Origin: Streptomyces aurantiogriseus
GTDB taxonomy: Bacteria; Actinomycetota; Actinomycetes; Streptomycetales; Streptomycetaceae
DNA length: 64,000 nt
NCBI RefSeq assembly: GCF_014649375.1
Contig: NZ_BMSX01000033.1
Coordinates: forward strand, 1-64,000
Direction of reading: 5' to 3'
The notes beneath the pieces are model-generated. The model saw only the letters and a list, made by a program, of their open reading frames with translations. It had not been told where the DNA came from and made no database searches. Shown piece by piece: positions 42,547 to 50,980 of the stretch. The translations under genes were made by a program, and so were the position numbers. The stretch's first letter is position 1; each line of letters begins with the position of its first letter.

Positions 42547-43296
42547 TCAGCGCAGGTGGCGGGCGGTGATTTCCGCCGCGGTGCCGGTCACCAGCCGGCC
42601 CAGCTCGGCGAGTCGGCCGGGCTCGAAGCGGGAGTCGGGCAGGGAGACGGCTACGGCGGCCAGCGGCACGCCGTCACCGTCCAGGACAGGTGCCGCGATG
42701 GCACAGACACCCTGGAGGTACTGGTTGTGGTTGACGGCGTATCCACGGTCTCTGACGCGCTGAAGCTCCGCGCGCAGCTCCGCCGGGTCGGTGATGGTCT
42801 CCGCGCCGTAACCCTCGAGCGTGCCCGCCGTGAACTCGTCGACCTCGGACTTCGGCAGATGAGCGAGGACCGCGTGTCCGGTGGCCGTGGCGTGCAGGGG
42901 GGAGGTGTCGCCGATGGCGTGGTAGGTCCGTACGGCGTGGTCGCAGTCGACGCGGTCCACCACGACCATGCACTGCAGGGCGTCGGGTACCGACAGGTGG
43001 ATGGTCTCGTTCAGCGTGTCGCGGAGCAGGGTCATCGGTTCGCGGGCGGCGGCGAACAGGCTGGAGCCCTGCAGGGCGGCGGGCCGTACGGCGAGCACCC
43101 GGGCGCCGATCTCCCAGCGGGTGGTGTCGCTGCGGTTGGCTCGCAGCCAGCCCGCCTCGTTGAGCGTGACCAGCGTGCGCTGCACGGTCGATTTGGGCAG
43201 GCCGAAGAGCTTCGTCAGCTCTCCCACGGTCACGGGCTGGTGCTGGGCGACCGCCTCCAGGATGCGCAGCGACCTGGTGACGCTCTTCATTTCCAC
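42547..43296 (-). CDS. IclR-family transcriptional regulator (paralogue 1)
   Basis: A 249-residue IclR protein. N-terminal winged helix: SVTRSLRILEAVAQHQPVTVGELTKLFGLPKSTVQRTLVTLNEAGWL. The effector domain has LFAAAREPMTLLRDTLNETIHLSV, VVVDRVDCDHAVRTYH, SPLHATATGHAVLAHLP and DRGYAVNHNQYLQGVCAIAAPV. It closely matches paralogue 2 at 43690-44442, with near-identical helix-turn-helix helices, so both may bind the same sites. A GTG at 43296 or ATG at 43290 may start it; the first keeps the MEMKSV start of the paralogue. Confidence 0.93.
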   Translation of the reverse strand: MEMKSVTRSLRILEAVAQHQPVTVGELTKLFGLPKSTVQRTLVTLNEAGWLRANRSDTTRWEIGARVLAVRPAALQGSSLFAAAREPMTLLRDTLNETIHLSVPDALQCMVVVDRVDCDHAVRTYHAIGDTSPLHATATGHAVLAHLPKSEVDEFTAGTLEGYGAETITDPAELRAELQRVRDRGYAVNHNQYLQGVCAIAAPVLDGDGVPLAAVAVSLPDSRFEPGRLAELGRLVTGTAAEITARHLR

Positions 43297-43371
43297 TTCC
43301 GGTGCCCCCCGTCAGTCGTGTGGCTTCGTCGTGCTCACTTATCGACTCCCTTCCGGAGTCGTGGGCATGAT

Positions 43372-43409
43372 CCGTGCCGGATTCTAGCACGGCGTTCCAC
43401 ATTCCGGCA
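43372..43409. promoter_or_regulatory. nested inverted repeats upstream of IclR paralogue 1
   Basis: CCGTGC (43372-43377)/GCACGG (43387-43392) with a 9-base centre and TGCCGGA (43375-43381)/TCCGGCA (43403-43409) overlap. The core CTAGCACGGCGTTCCAC is shared, with one change, with the region at 44517-44555 upstream of paralogue 2. Base changes there preserve pairing, which suggests selection on a binding site. Confidence 0.7.
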
Positions 43410-43618
43410 TAAGACCTGATGGGACCGGTGGTTGAGCTGGTGTGGAGTTGTGTGAATCCGGTGTTCCCCGCGGCGGAGGGCGGCGAAGGGCGGCGAATGA
43501 ACGGCAATGAACGGCGATGGCGCCCGAACGGCGCTGTACCGCGCCGCGTGGGGCGATCGCCCTGTGTCCGGCCCCTCCTTGGGGCGGGGGCGGGTGGTGG
43601 CAGCCTCGAGATGCACTG

Positions 43619-43656
43619 AGGGCCGGCTCCCACGCCGGGGCGTGCGAGCCGGCCCT
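43619..43656. terminator. strong hairpin downstream of IclR paralogue 2
   Basis: AGGGCCGGCTC (43619-43629) pairs perfectly with GAGCCGGCCCT (43646-43656) across a 16-base loop, 34 bases beyond the stop of the minus-strand IclR gene at 43690. The rest of 43410-43618 carries GGCGAA/AACGGC-type short repeats but no gene. Confidence 0.75.
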
Positions 43657-43689
43657 TGCCGCCGCGGGTCTTGGGTCACCGCCTCCCGC

Positions 43690-44442
43690 TCAGGCGCCCG
43701 CCAGGCGCCCGGTGATCTCCGCGGCCGTGCCGGCGACGAGGCGGCCCCATTCGGGCACCCGGTCCGCGTCGTACCGGGAGTCGGGCATCGAGATGGCCAC
43801 GGCTGCCAGCGGTGTTCCGCTCTCCTCGAGTACGGGCGCGGCGAGGGCGCAGACGCCCGGGCGGTACTGGTTGGTGTTGATCGCGTAACCGTCCGCGCGG
43901 ATGCGGTCCAGCTCGGCGCGCAGCTCGTCGGGGTCGGCGGGGGTCGTGTCGCTGAACCGTTCCAGCCCCTGCGCGATGAGTTCCTCCACGTCCTGCTTCG
44001 GGAGGTGGCTGAGGATGGCGCGTCCGACGGCGGTGGCGTGCAGCGGAGAGGTGTCGCCGATGCTGTGGAAGGTCCGTACGGCGTGGTCGCAGTCGACGCG
44101 GTCCACCACGACCATGCACTGCAGGGCGTCGGGCACCGACAGGTGGATGGTCTCGTTCACCGCGTCCCGGAGGCGGATCATGGGCTCGCGGGCGGCGGCG
44201 AACAGGCTGGACCCCTGCAGGGCGGCGGGCCGTACGGCCAGGACCCGGGCGCCGATCTCCCAGCGAGTGGTGTCCCTGCGGTTGGCTCGCAGCCAGCCGG
44301 CCTCCGCCAGTGTGACCAGGGTGCGCTGCACCGTGGACTTCGGGATTCCGAAGAGCTTCGTCAACTCCCCGACGGTGACCGGCTGATGCTGGGCGACCGC
44401 CTCAAGGATGCGCAATGACCTGGTGACGCTCTTCATTTCCAT
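43690..44442 (-). CDS. IclR-family transcriptional regulator (paralogue 2)
   Basis: A 250-residue IclR protein with the same architecture as paralogue 1. Helix-turn-helix: GELTKLFGIPKSTVQRTLVTLAEAGWLRANRRDTTRW; effector domain: RLRDAVNETIHLSVPDALQCMVVVDRVDCDHAVRTFH, ATAVGRAILSHLPKQDV, ADGYAINTNQYRPGVCALAAPV. Most differences from paralogue 1 are in the ligand-facing half. The ATG at 44442 or 44436 starts it. It is divergent from the flavoprotein at 44722 that opens the long catabolic operon, and is its most likely regulator. Confidence 0.93.
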   Translation of the reverse strand: MEMKSVTRSLRILEAVAQHQPVTVGELTKLFGIPKSTVQRTLVTLAEAGWLRANRRDTTRWEIGARVLAVRPAALQGSSLFAAAREPMIRLRDAVNETIHLSVPDALQCMVVVDRVDCDHAVRTFHSIGDTSPLHATAVGRAILSHLPKQDVEELIAQGLERFSDTTPADPDELRAELDRIRADGYAINTNQYRPGVCALAAPVLEESGTPLAAVAISMPDSRYDADRVPEWGRLVAGTAAEITGRLAGA

Positions 44443-44516
44443 CCGGTTTCCCCCCGTTAATCCTCGGAATTTCTGCTGGACACCCTCTTGACTCCCCTCT
44501 AAGCCGCTGTCATTGT

Positions 44517-44555
44517 CTGTGCCAGATTCTAGCACAGCGTTCCACGATGTGGCAC
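44517..44555. promoter_or_regulatory. nested inverted repeats between IclR paralogue 2 and the catabolic operon
   Basis: CTGTGC (44517-44522)/GCACAG (44532-44537) with a 9-base centre and GTGCCA (44519-44524)/TGGCAC (44550-44555). The same two nested repeats, with compensating base changes, occur at 43372-43409. The site would cover the shared promoter region of the divergent genes. Confidence 0.72.
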
Positions 44556-44721
44556 GGCTCGACCGGGAGAGATCCCGGAGATATGAGCCGGAACTCCAAG
44601 ACACGACGGTTGCGAGCTGTGGGCCTGACGAAGGGCCCGGCCCCCGTCTGAACAACCTCGAATCGATCAGCCTCACGTCGGGGGCTCAGCATGCGCCCCG
44701 GCGATACGAAAGGAAAGTCCT

Positions 44722-45858
44722 GTGTCAGCTGCCAGGAAGCGCGTCGCCGTCGTCGGCGTCGGAACTATGGGCAGCCAGGCCGCCTGGCGGCTGGCGGCCC
44801 GCGGCGCCGAGGTCGTCGGCTACGACCGGTACGCCCCCGGCCACGACCGCAGTGCCGCCGGCGGTGAGACCCGGATCTTCCGCAGCGCCCACTTCGAGGA
44901 CTCCCGCTACGTCCCCCTGCTCAAGCACGCCGACTCCCTGTATGACCAGCTCCAGGGGGAGACCGGCCGCGAGCTGCGCCGTCTGACCGGGTGCCTGCTG
45001 ATGGGACCGACCGATCACCACCAGATGGCGACGGTTCTCGAGTCCATCGCCGAGCACGGCCTCGACCACGAGGTGCTGGACGCCGAGTCCCTCGCCAAGC
45101 GCTTCCCGCAGTACCGCATCGAGGAAGGCGACGCGGCCGTGCTCGACCGCCGCGCCGGCTTCATCCGCCCCGAGCTGACCATCCAGACCGCCGCCCGCCG
45201 CGCCGAGCAGCTGGGCGCCGTGATCCACCGCTACACCACGGTCCGCGAGATCGTCCCCGTCGCGGGCGGCGTGGAGATCCGCACCGACGCCGGCAGCGAG
45301 CGCTTCGACACGGCCGTCGTCACCCCCGGCCCCTGGGTCAACGACCTGCTGCCCGACCTGCCGTGGGAGGTGGACGTCCGCCGCCTCGTCAGCGCCTGGT
45401 TCGTGCCCACCACCGACGCCTGGTTCGGTGAGGAGCGACCTGCCTTCATCCGGACCGCGCCCACCCACTGCTACGGCCTGCCCTCCCCGGACGGTGTGTC
45501 GGTCAAGCTCGGCCTCTCCCGCGCCCTGCACCGCCCCGCCGGCGACCCCAACCAGCTGGACCGGACGGTGCAGCCGGAGGAGCTGGAGATCTTCAGCGAG
45601 CTGATCGGCCGCTACCTCCCGGACCTGCACCCGGACCCGACCCGGCTCTCCGTCTACATGGAGGGCTACACCGAGAGCAGCCGCCCACTGGTCGGCCCGC
45701 TGCCCGGCGCCGAGAACGTCGTCCTGCTCGCCGGATTCTCCGGCCACGGCTTCAAGCTCGCGCCCGCCTTCGGCGACATCGCCGCCGACCTCGCGCTGGA
45801 CGGCGCCTCTCCGCAGCCCATCGACTTCATCTCCACCGTCGGCCGTACGGAGGCATGA
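44722..45858 (+). CDS. sarcosine oxidase/N-methyltryptophan oxidase-like FAD amine oxidase
   Basis: A 378-residue DAO-fold flavoprotein. FAD motif VAVVGVGTMGSQAAWRLAARGAEVVGYDR, then GGETRIFRSAHFEDSRYVPLL, and near the C terminus VGPLPGAENVVLLAGFSGHGFKLAPAFG, typical of monomeric sarcosine oxidase and SolA. The Cys that carries covalent FAD in those enzymes (in a C-x-Y-T context) is not seen; the region reads YMEGYTES, so the FAD may be non-covalent. It would oxidise a secondary N-alkyl amino acid. The GTG at 44722 follows AGGAAAG. It is the first gene of the operon. Confidence 0.87.
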   Translation: MSAARKRVAVVGVGTMGSQAAWRLAARGAEVVGYDRYAPGHDRSAAGGETRIFRSAHFEDSRYVPLLKHADSLYDQLQGETGRELRRLTGCLLMGPTDHHQMATVLESIAEHGLDHEVLDAESLAKRFPQYRIEEGDAAVLDRRAGFIRPELTIQTAARRAEQLGAVIHRYTTVREIVPVAGGVEIRTDAGSERFDTAVVTPGPWVNDLLPDLPWEVDVRRLVSAWFVPTTDAWFGEERPAFIRTAPTHCYGLPSPDGVSVKLGLSRALHRPAGDPNQLDRTVQPEELEIFSELIGRYLPDLHPDPTRLSVYMEGYTESSRPLVGPLPGAENVVLLAGFSGHGFKLAPAFGDIAADLALDGASPQPIDFISTVGRTEA

Positions 45859-46922
45859 CCATGAGCGATACCACCCTCTGCGTAGGCTCCCTCGAGGCCC
45901 AGCCCGGCACCAAGGCACGCGGCACCGTCCGGGCCGACCTCGGCACCCTCACCGCGGACATCCCGCTGACCCTGGTCAACGGCACCCGCCCCGGCCCTCG
46001 GGTCGTCATCACCGCGGGAGTGCACGGCGGCGAGTTCACGCCCATCGACGCCGCCGCGCGCCTGGCAAGCCTGCTGGAACCCGGTGAGGTGCACGGACAG
46101 GTGATCATCTGTCCGGTCGCCAACCCCAACGCCGTGTACCAGGGCCGGCTCAACGTCTCCCCGGTCGACGGCGTGAACATCAACCGCGTCTTCCCCGGCG
46201 ACCCGGACGGCGGCCCCACCGAGCGGCTGGCCGCCTGGCTCTTCACCCACCTCGTCGACGGCGCCGACGTCTACATCGACCTGCACTGCGGCGGCATCGA
46301 CCAGGTCCTGCGGGACTTCGTCGGCTACCGCCTCACCGGTGACCCCGACCTCGACAAGGCCACGGCCGAACTGGCAGGCTCCTTCGGCATCGAGGACGTC
46401 GTCCTCGGGCTGACGGCCGAGGGCGGCAACAGCCACGCGGCCGCCGCCCGCCGGGGCATCTCGGCGGTCCTGGTCGAGGTGGGCTCACTCGGGCAGCGGG
46501 ACGAGCCCACGGCCCTCCGCCGCGTCGACGGCCTGCTCACGGCACTGCGCCACCTGGGTGTCCTCGACCAGGACGGCTCGGCCCCGGCGCCGATCCGCGA
46601 ATGGGTCTGGTCCGCCGGAGTCACATCCGAGGCCACCGGTCTGTGGTACCCGGAGTTCTCCTTCGACGGCGACGTCATAGGCGAAGTGGCGAAGGGCGAC
46701 GTCCTCGGCCGCATCGTCGACCCCGCCGACGGCCGGGAGCACACGGTCCACGCCCCGGCCGACGGGCGGATCTTCTACGGCATGCACGGCCTCACCGTCG
46801 CCCCCGGCACCGAACTGGCCGCCCTGGCCATCCCGTGGGACCCCGACGCGGCCACGCGATCCGACACCCTCCCGGTCCCCGGCATGGGCCGCGGATCCGA
46901 CGAGGCGGACCCCCGCCCCTAG
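45855..46922 (+). CDS. AspA/AstE-type (M14-like) deacylase 1
   Basis: A 355-residue zinc hydrolase of the succinylglutamate-desuccinylase/aspartoacylase family. Zinc ligands: VHGGEFTPID (His and Glu) and YIDLHCGG (His); downstream NINRVFPGDPDGGPTERLAAWLF and VGSLGQRDE. These enzymes remove acyl groups from N-acyl amino acids, for example aspartoacylase, AstE and the N-acetyl-diaminobutyrate deacetylase of ectoine breakdown. The ATG overlaps the preceding stop (ATGA). A second, distinct homologue is at 52359. It implies that an N-acyl amino compound is a pathway intermediate. Confidence 0.88.
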   Translation: MTMSDTTLCVGSLEAQPGTKARGTVRADLGTLTADIPLTLVNGTRPGPRVVITAGVHGGEFTPIDAAARLASLLEPGEVHGQVIICPVANPNAVYQGRLNVSPVDGVNINRVFPGDPDGGPTERLAAWLFTHLVDGADVYIDLHCGGIDQVLRDFVGYRLTGDPDLDKATAELAGSFGIEDVVLGLTAEGGNSHAAAARRGISAVLVEVGSLGQRDEPTALRRVDGLLTALRHLGVLDQDGSAPAPIREWVWSAGVTSEATGLWYPEFSFDGDVIGEVAKGDVLGRIVDPADGREHTVHAPADGRIFYGMHGLTVAPGTELAALAIPWDPDAATRSDTLPVPGMGRGSDEADPRP

Positions 46923-46978
46923 ACCCCCATCCCCAGCCGTACCTCTTTCCCCGTAGCACCACCTCCAGGAGGCACACC

Positions 46979-48088
46979 ATGAGAGACGCCCGTATAGACC
47001 GCAGGCTCTTCCTGCGCGGCGTCGGCGGAGCCACGGCGGGTCTCGCCGCCGCGACCGCCCTCAGCGCATGCGGCACCGGCACCAGCCGCAGCGCTTCCAC
47101 CGACACCGGTGGGAAGGGCAGCAAGACGGTGGTCGTCCGCGACAGCGGCGGTTCCTACGGTGCGGCCCTGCAGAAGGCGATCTACACGCCCTTCACCCAG
47201 GAGACCGGGATCAACGTCAGGGTGCTCAACCTCGACGACGCCCCGCTGCTCGCCCAGATCAGGCAGGGCCGCCCGCAGTGCGACCTCATCAACATCACGA
47301 TGATGTCTCACACCAAGTACGTGGCCCAGGACGCCCTGGAGACGCTGGACCGCGACCGGATCAAGAGCCTGAAGAGCGCCAAGATCCCCGAGAACCAGAT
47401 CACCGACCATGCCATCAGCCACAGCTTCTACGGCCAGTGCATGGCGTACCGCACCGACGCCTTCGGTGGCCGCAAACCCGAGACGTGGGCGGACTTCTGG
47501 GACACCAAGGGGTTCCAGGGCAACCGTTCGATGTGCAACCCGGACGGCGACCTGCCGGAGCTGGAGTTCGCGCTCCTGGCCGACGGTGTCCCCATGGACA
47601 AGCTGTACCCGCTCGATGTGGACCGCGCCTTCAAGGTGCTGACCCGACTGCGGTCCGACATCAAGAAGTTCTGGGACAGCGGCCCGCTGCCCGGTGTGCT
47701 CCTCAGCCGCCAGGAAGTGACGATGTCCACCGTCTGGGACGGCCGGATCGCCGATCTGCAGAAGCAGGGCGTCCCGGTCGAGAGACAGCTCAACGGCATG
47801 CGCCGCCAGTTCCAGGGCTACGCCATCGCCAAGGGCGCGGCCAACGCGGACGCCGCCTACCAGCTCATGGACTTCTCGCTGCGTCCCGAGAGCCAAGCCG
47901 CCCTGGCCAAGGCATTCCCGTCGAACCCGGCCTCCCCGGTGGCCTACGAGAAGCTCACCGAAGACGAGCGCAACGCGCTCGCCGGCGCGCCGCAGTACTA
48001 CGACAAGGGCTTCGACACGGACACCGACTGGTGGCTGAAGAACGAAGCCGCCGTCACCAAGCGCTGGTTGGAGTGGGCTCGTGGCTGA
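46979..48088 (+). CDS. Tat-exported lipoprotein, polyamine-type ABC solute-binding protein
   Basis: A 369-residue PotD/Fe3+-type extracellular binding protein. The signal has a twin-Arg start (DRRLFLRGVGG) and a lipobox LSAC with Cys31, so it is exported folded and lipid-anchored. The mature part has VVRDSGGSYGAALQKAIYTPFTQETGINV and DLINITMMSHTKYVAQ, typical of spermidine/putrescine-type proteins, but the ligand is unknown. GGAGG lies upstream of the ATG at 46979. It is followed by its ATPase and two permeases. Confidence 0.9.
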   Translation: MRDARIDRRLFLRGVGGATAGLAAATALSACGTGTSRSASTDTGGKGSKTVVVRDSGGSYGAALQKAIYTPFTQETGINVRVLNLDDAPLLAQIRQGRPQCDLINITMMSHTKYVAQDALETLDRDRIKSLKSAKIPENQITDHAISHSFYGQCMAYRTDAFGGRKPETWADFWDTKGFQGNRSMCNPDGDLPELEFALLADGVPMDKLYPLDVDRAFKVLTRLRSDIKKFWDSGPLPGVLLSRQEVTMSTVWDGRIADLQKQGVPVERQLNGMRRQFQGYAIAKGAANADAAYQLMDFSLRPESQAALAKAFPSNPASPVAYEKLTEDERNALAGAPQYYDKGFDTDTDWWLKNEAAVTKRWLEWARG

Positions 48089-49220
48089 ATTCGGTGTCGC
48101 CACACCGTCCGTCGAGGTGGCCGGCGGCAAGCCGGCCACCGCGACCGGCAAATCGCTGTCGGTAGTGGCCCTGCGCAAGACGTACGGGGACGTCGTCGCG
48201 GTCGACGAGGCGTCCATGGAGATCGCGGCCGGGGAGTTCGTCACCTTCCTCGGCTCCTCCGGGTCGGGCAAGACCACGACCCTGATGATGATCGCCGGGT
48301 TCTGCGAACCGGACTCCGGCACCATTACCGTCGGGGACCGTGACGTCACCCGGCTCGCTCCGCAGAAGCGGAACCTGGGTTTCGTCTTCCAGCAGTACCT
48401 GCTCTTCCCGCACATGACGGTCAGCGAGAACGTCGCCTTCCCGCTCACCCTGCGCGGGGTGGCGAAGGACGAGATCCGCAGGCGGGTCGGGGAGACGCTG
48501 GAGATCGCGGGCCTGTCCGGGTTCGGCGGCCGCAAGCCGCGCGAGCTGTCCGGTGGTCAGCAGCAGCGTGTGGCCCTGTGCCGGGCGCTGGTCTACCGCC
48601 CGCCGGTCATCCTCATGGACGAGCCGCTGGGCGCGCTGGACAAGAAGCTGCGTGACCAGCTGCAGGTGGAGATCAAGTCCATTCAGCAGGAACTGGGCCT
48701 GACCGTCATCTATGTGACGCACGATCAGGAAGAGGCGCTGGTCATGTCGGACCGTATCGCGGTGATGCGCAACGGCCTGATCGAGCAGTTCGACACCCCC
48801 AGGGAGCTGTTCGAGCGGCCCAGGACCCCCTTCGTCGCGGACTTCCTCGGCGCGGCCAACTTCCTGCCCGGCCGCATCGAGAAGCACGACGGCGAGCACA
48901 CCCTGGTCCGCCTCGAGCAAAGTGGCGGCCTGCTGAAGGCGCGCCGCCATGACCTGACCTCCGGCACCGAGGTGAAGGTCGCCGTTCAGCCGGGCCGGCT
49001 GCGGGCCTGCGCCACCGACGACGGGTTCTGTACCGGCACGGTGGAGACCGCCACCTATGTGGGCACCCTGGTCCGCGCGGGTGTGCGGGTCGACGGCGGC
49101 GACGCGCCGCTGCTGCGCCTGGAGGTACCGGCCGGCCGCGGCCCCGTCGCCGGCGAGCGGGTCGGGATCACCGCCTACCCCGAGGACGTCAACCTCTTCC
49201 CAAGCGAACAGGGAGGGTGA
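48081..49220 (+). CDS. ABC transporter ATP-binding protein (PotA type)
   Basis: A 379-residue ABC ATPase. Walker A GSSGSGKTTT with Lys64, Q-loop FVFQQYLLFPHMTV, signature LSGGQQQRVALCRAL, Walker B VILMDEPLGALD, H-loop VTHDQEEAL, and a C-terminal TOBE domain (VAVQPGRLRAC ... VETATYVGTLVRAGV). It powers uptake for the binding protein and permeases around it. A GTG at 48081 overlaps the preceding stop by 8 bases with GGAG upstream. Confidence 0.93.
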   Translation: MAEFGVATPSVEVAGGKPATATGKSLSVVALRKTYGDVVAVDEASMEIAAGEFVTFLGSSGSGKTTTLMMIAGFCEPDSGTITVGDRDVTRLAPQKRNLGFVFQQYLLFPHMTVSENVAFPLTLRGVAKDEIRRRVGETLEIAGLSGFGGRKPRELSGGQQQRVALCRALVYRPPVILMDEPLGALDKKLRDQLQVEIKSIQQELGLTVIYVTHDQEEALVMSDRIAVMRNGLIEQFDTPRELFERPRTPFVADFLGAANFLPGRIEKHDGEHTLVRLEQSGGLLKARRHDLTSGTEVKVAVQPGRLRACATDDGFCTGTVETATYVGTLVRAGVRVDGGDAPLLRLEVPAGRGPVAGERVGITAYPEDVNLFPSEQGG

Positions 49221-49223
49221 GCC

Positions 49224-50117
49224 ATGGCCGCCCTCACCGCCACCGCCCCCGCCCGTCCGCGCAAGCTGCTGGCCTCGCGCAAGACCCGGGTCGGGATCCT
49301 CTACGCCCTGCCGGTCGTCGTCTACCTGCTGGTGCTGTTCATCTACCCGATCTTCAGCACGCTGCTCCTCAGCCTGAAGAGCGCCGACGGATCGTTCACC
49401 CTGCACTGGTACGTCGAGGCGCTGACCGGGGTCAACCTCTCCGTCCTGATCACCACGCTGCGGATCTCCGCCGAGACGGCGCTGCTCAGCCTCGTCTTCG
49501 GGTTCCTCCTGGCCAACGCGATCTCCCGGCTCAAGCCCCTGTGGGCGGGCCTTGCCATGCTGGTCGTCGTCGTCCCGCACTTCATCAGCGCCCTGGTGCG
49601 CACCTACGGCTGGATCATCATGCTCGGCGACAAGGGCCTGGTGAACGAGAGCCTGGCCGGCCTGTCGGCACCGGGGGCGCCGTACCAGCTGCTCTACAAC
49701 GAGCTCGGCGTGGTCATCGGCACCACCTCGATGATGCTGCCCTACACCGTGCTGCTGCTGTACGGCGTGATGCGCGGCGTGGACCGGCGGCTGCTCGCCG
49801 CGGCGGCCAGCATGGGCGCGGGACGCGTGACCATCTTCCGCCGGGTCTACCTGCCACTGGTCGCCCCTGGCCTGGCCAGTGCCGGACTGCTCAGCTTCAT
49901 CCTGTCGCTGGGCTACTACATCACCCCGGCCCTGATGGGCGGACCCAACCAGACGATGATCGCCACCCTCATCAACCAGCAGGTGACCAAGGACAACCAG
50001 TGGAACGGAGCGGCCGCCCAGGGAGTCATCCTGCTGCTGCTCACCCTCGCCGGACTGCTGCTGGTCAAGCTCGTCAGCTCCCTCGGCGCCAGCCGTAAGA
50101 AGAGGAGCGCGTCATGA
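49224..50117 (+). CDS. ABC transporter permease (PotB type)
   Basis: A 297-residue inner-membrane permease with about six hydrophobic segments (for example ILYALPVVVYLLVLFIYPIF and GLAMLVVVVPHFISALVRTY) and the EAA loop AAAASMGAGRVTIFRRVYLPLVAPG that contacts the ATPase. It pairs with the permease at 50114, whose ATG overlaps its stop. GGGAGGG precedes the ATG at 49224. Confidence 0.93.
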   Translation: MAALTATAPARPRKLLASRKTRVGILYALPVVVYLLVLFIYPIFSTLLLSLKSADGSFTLHWYVEALTGVNLSVLITTLRISAETALLSLVFGFLLANAISRLKPLWAGLAMLVVVVPHFISALVRTYGWIIMLGDKGLVNESLAGLSAPGAPYQLLYNELGVVIGTTSMMLPYTVLLLYGVMRGVDRRLLAAAASMGAGRVTIFRRVYLPLVAPGLASAGLLSFILSLGYYITPALMGGPNQTMIATLINQQVTKDNQWNGAAAQGVILLLLTLAGLLLVKLVSSLGASRKKRSAS

Positions 50118-50980
50118 TGGAGCTGCGCAAGACCCTCGCCGGACGGATCGCCCTGACCGCGGTCGCCACCGTGATCCTGCTGTTCCTGGCGCTGCCGATC
50201 GTCGTCATCGTCGTCACCTCCTTCAGCAGCAACGCCTTCGCGCAGTTCCCGCCGGAAGTGTGGACGCTGAACTGGTACAAGGCGCTGTTCGCCGACGGCA
50301 GCAAGTGGCCGGCCGCGCTGTCACTGAGCGCCCTGATCGCCGCCCTGAGCACCGTGTTCTCACTGATCATCGGTGTGACCGCGGCGACCGCCCTCACACG
50401 CAGCGAACTGCCGCTGCGCTCGGCGGTCTACGCCCTGGTCCTCGGACCGCTGGTCATCCCGCAGATCGTCACCGCGCTGGGCCTGTTCCTGCTCTTCGAG
50501 CCCGCCGCGATGCTGGGCAGCCCGCTCGCCATCGCCCTGGGACACACCGTGCTGGCCTCGCCGATCGCGGTGCTCATCCTGATCGCGACCCTGCGCGGCA
50601 TCGACGAACGCCTCGAGGACGCCGCCGCCAGCATGGGCGCCGGCCGTCTCACGATCGCCCGGCGGATCACCTTCCCCCTCGCCGCGCCCGGGATGATCGC
50701 GGCGGCGATCTTCTCCTTCATCACCAGCTTCGACGAGTTCTACATCTCCCAGTTCCTCTCCTCGGTCGACACCGTCACCCTGCCGGTGCGGGTCTACAAC
50801 TCGCTGACCTTCGAGATCGACCCCAGCGTGACCGCGGTCAGCGCGATCCTCATCGCCTTCGCGATCCTCGCCCTCGGCCTGGTGGCCCTGGTGCGCTGGC
50901 TCGGCTCCGGACGGCAGAACTCCCTCCTGTCCGTCGAGACCGCGACAGGCGTCGCCACCCCCGGAGGCGATGCCATATGA
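50114..50980 (+). CDS. ABC transporter permease (PotC type)
   Basis: A 288-residue permease with about six transmembrane segments (ALTAVATVILLFLALPIVVIVVTS at the N terminus; AILIAFAILALGLVALVRWLG near the end) and the EAA loop DAAASMGAGRLTIARRITFPLAAPGM. It completes the PotABCD-like importer. It overlaps the aminotransferase gene by ATGA, so import and catabolism are cotranslated. Confidence 0.93.
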   Translation: MMELRKTLAGRIALTAVATVILLFLALPIVVIVVTSFSSNAFAQFPPEVWTLNWYKALFADGSKWPAALSLSALIAALSTVFSLIIGVTAATALTRSELPLRSAVYALVLGPLVIPQIVTALGLFLLFEPAAMLGSPLAIALGHTVLASPIAVLILIATLRGIDERLEDAAASMGAGRLTIARRITFPLAAPGMIAAAIFSFITSFDEFYISQFLSSVDTVTLPVRVYNSLTFEIDPSVTAVSAILIAFAILALGLVALVRWLGSGRQNSLLSVETATGVATPGGDAI

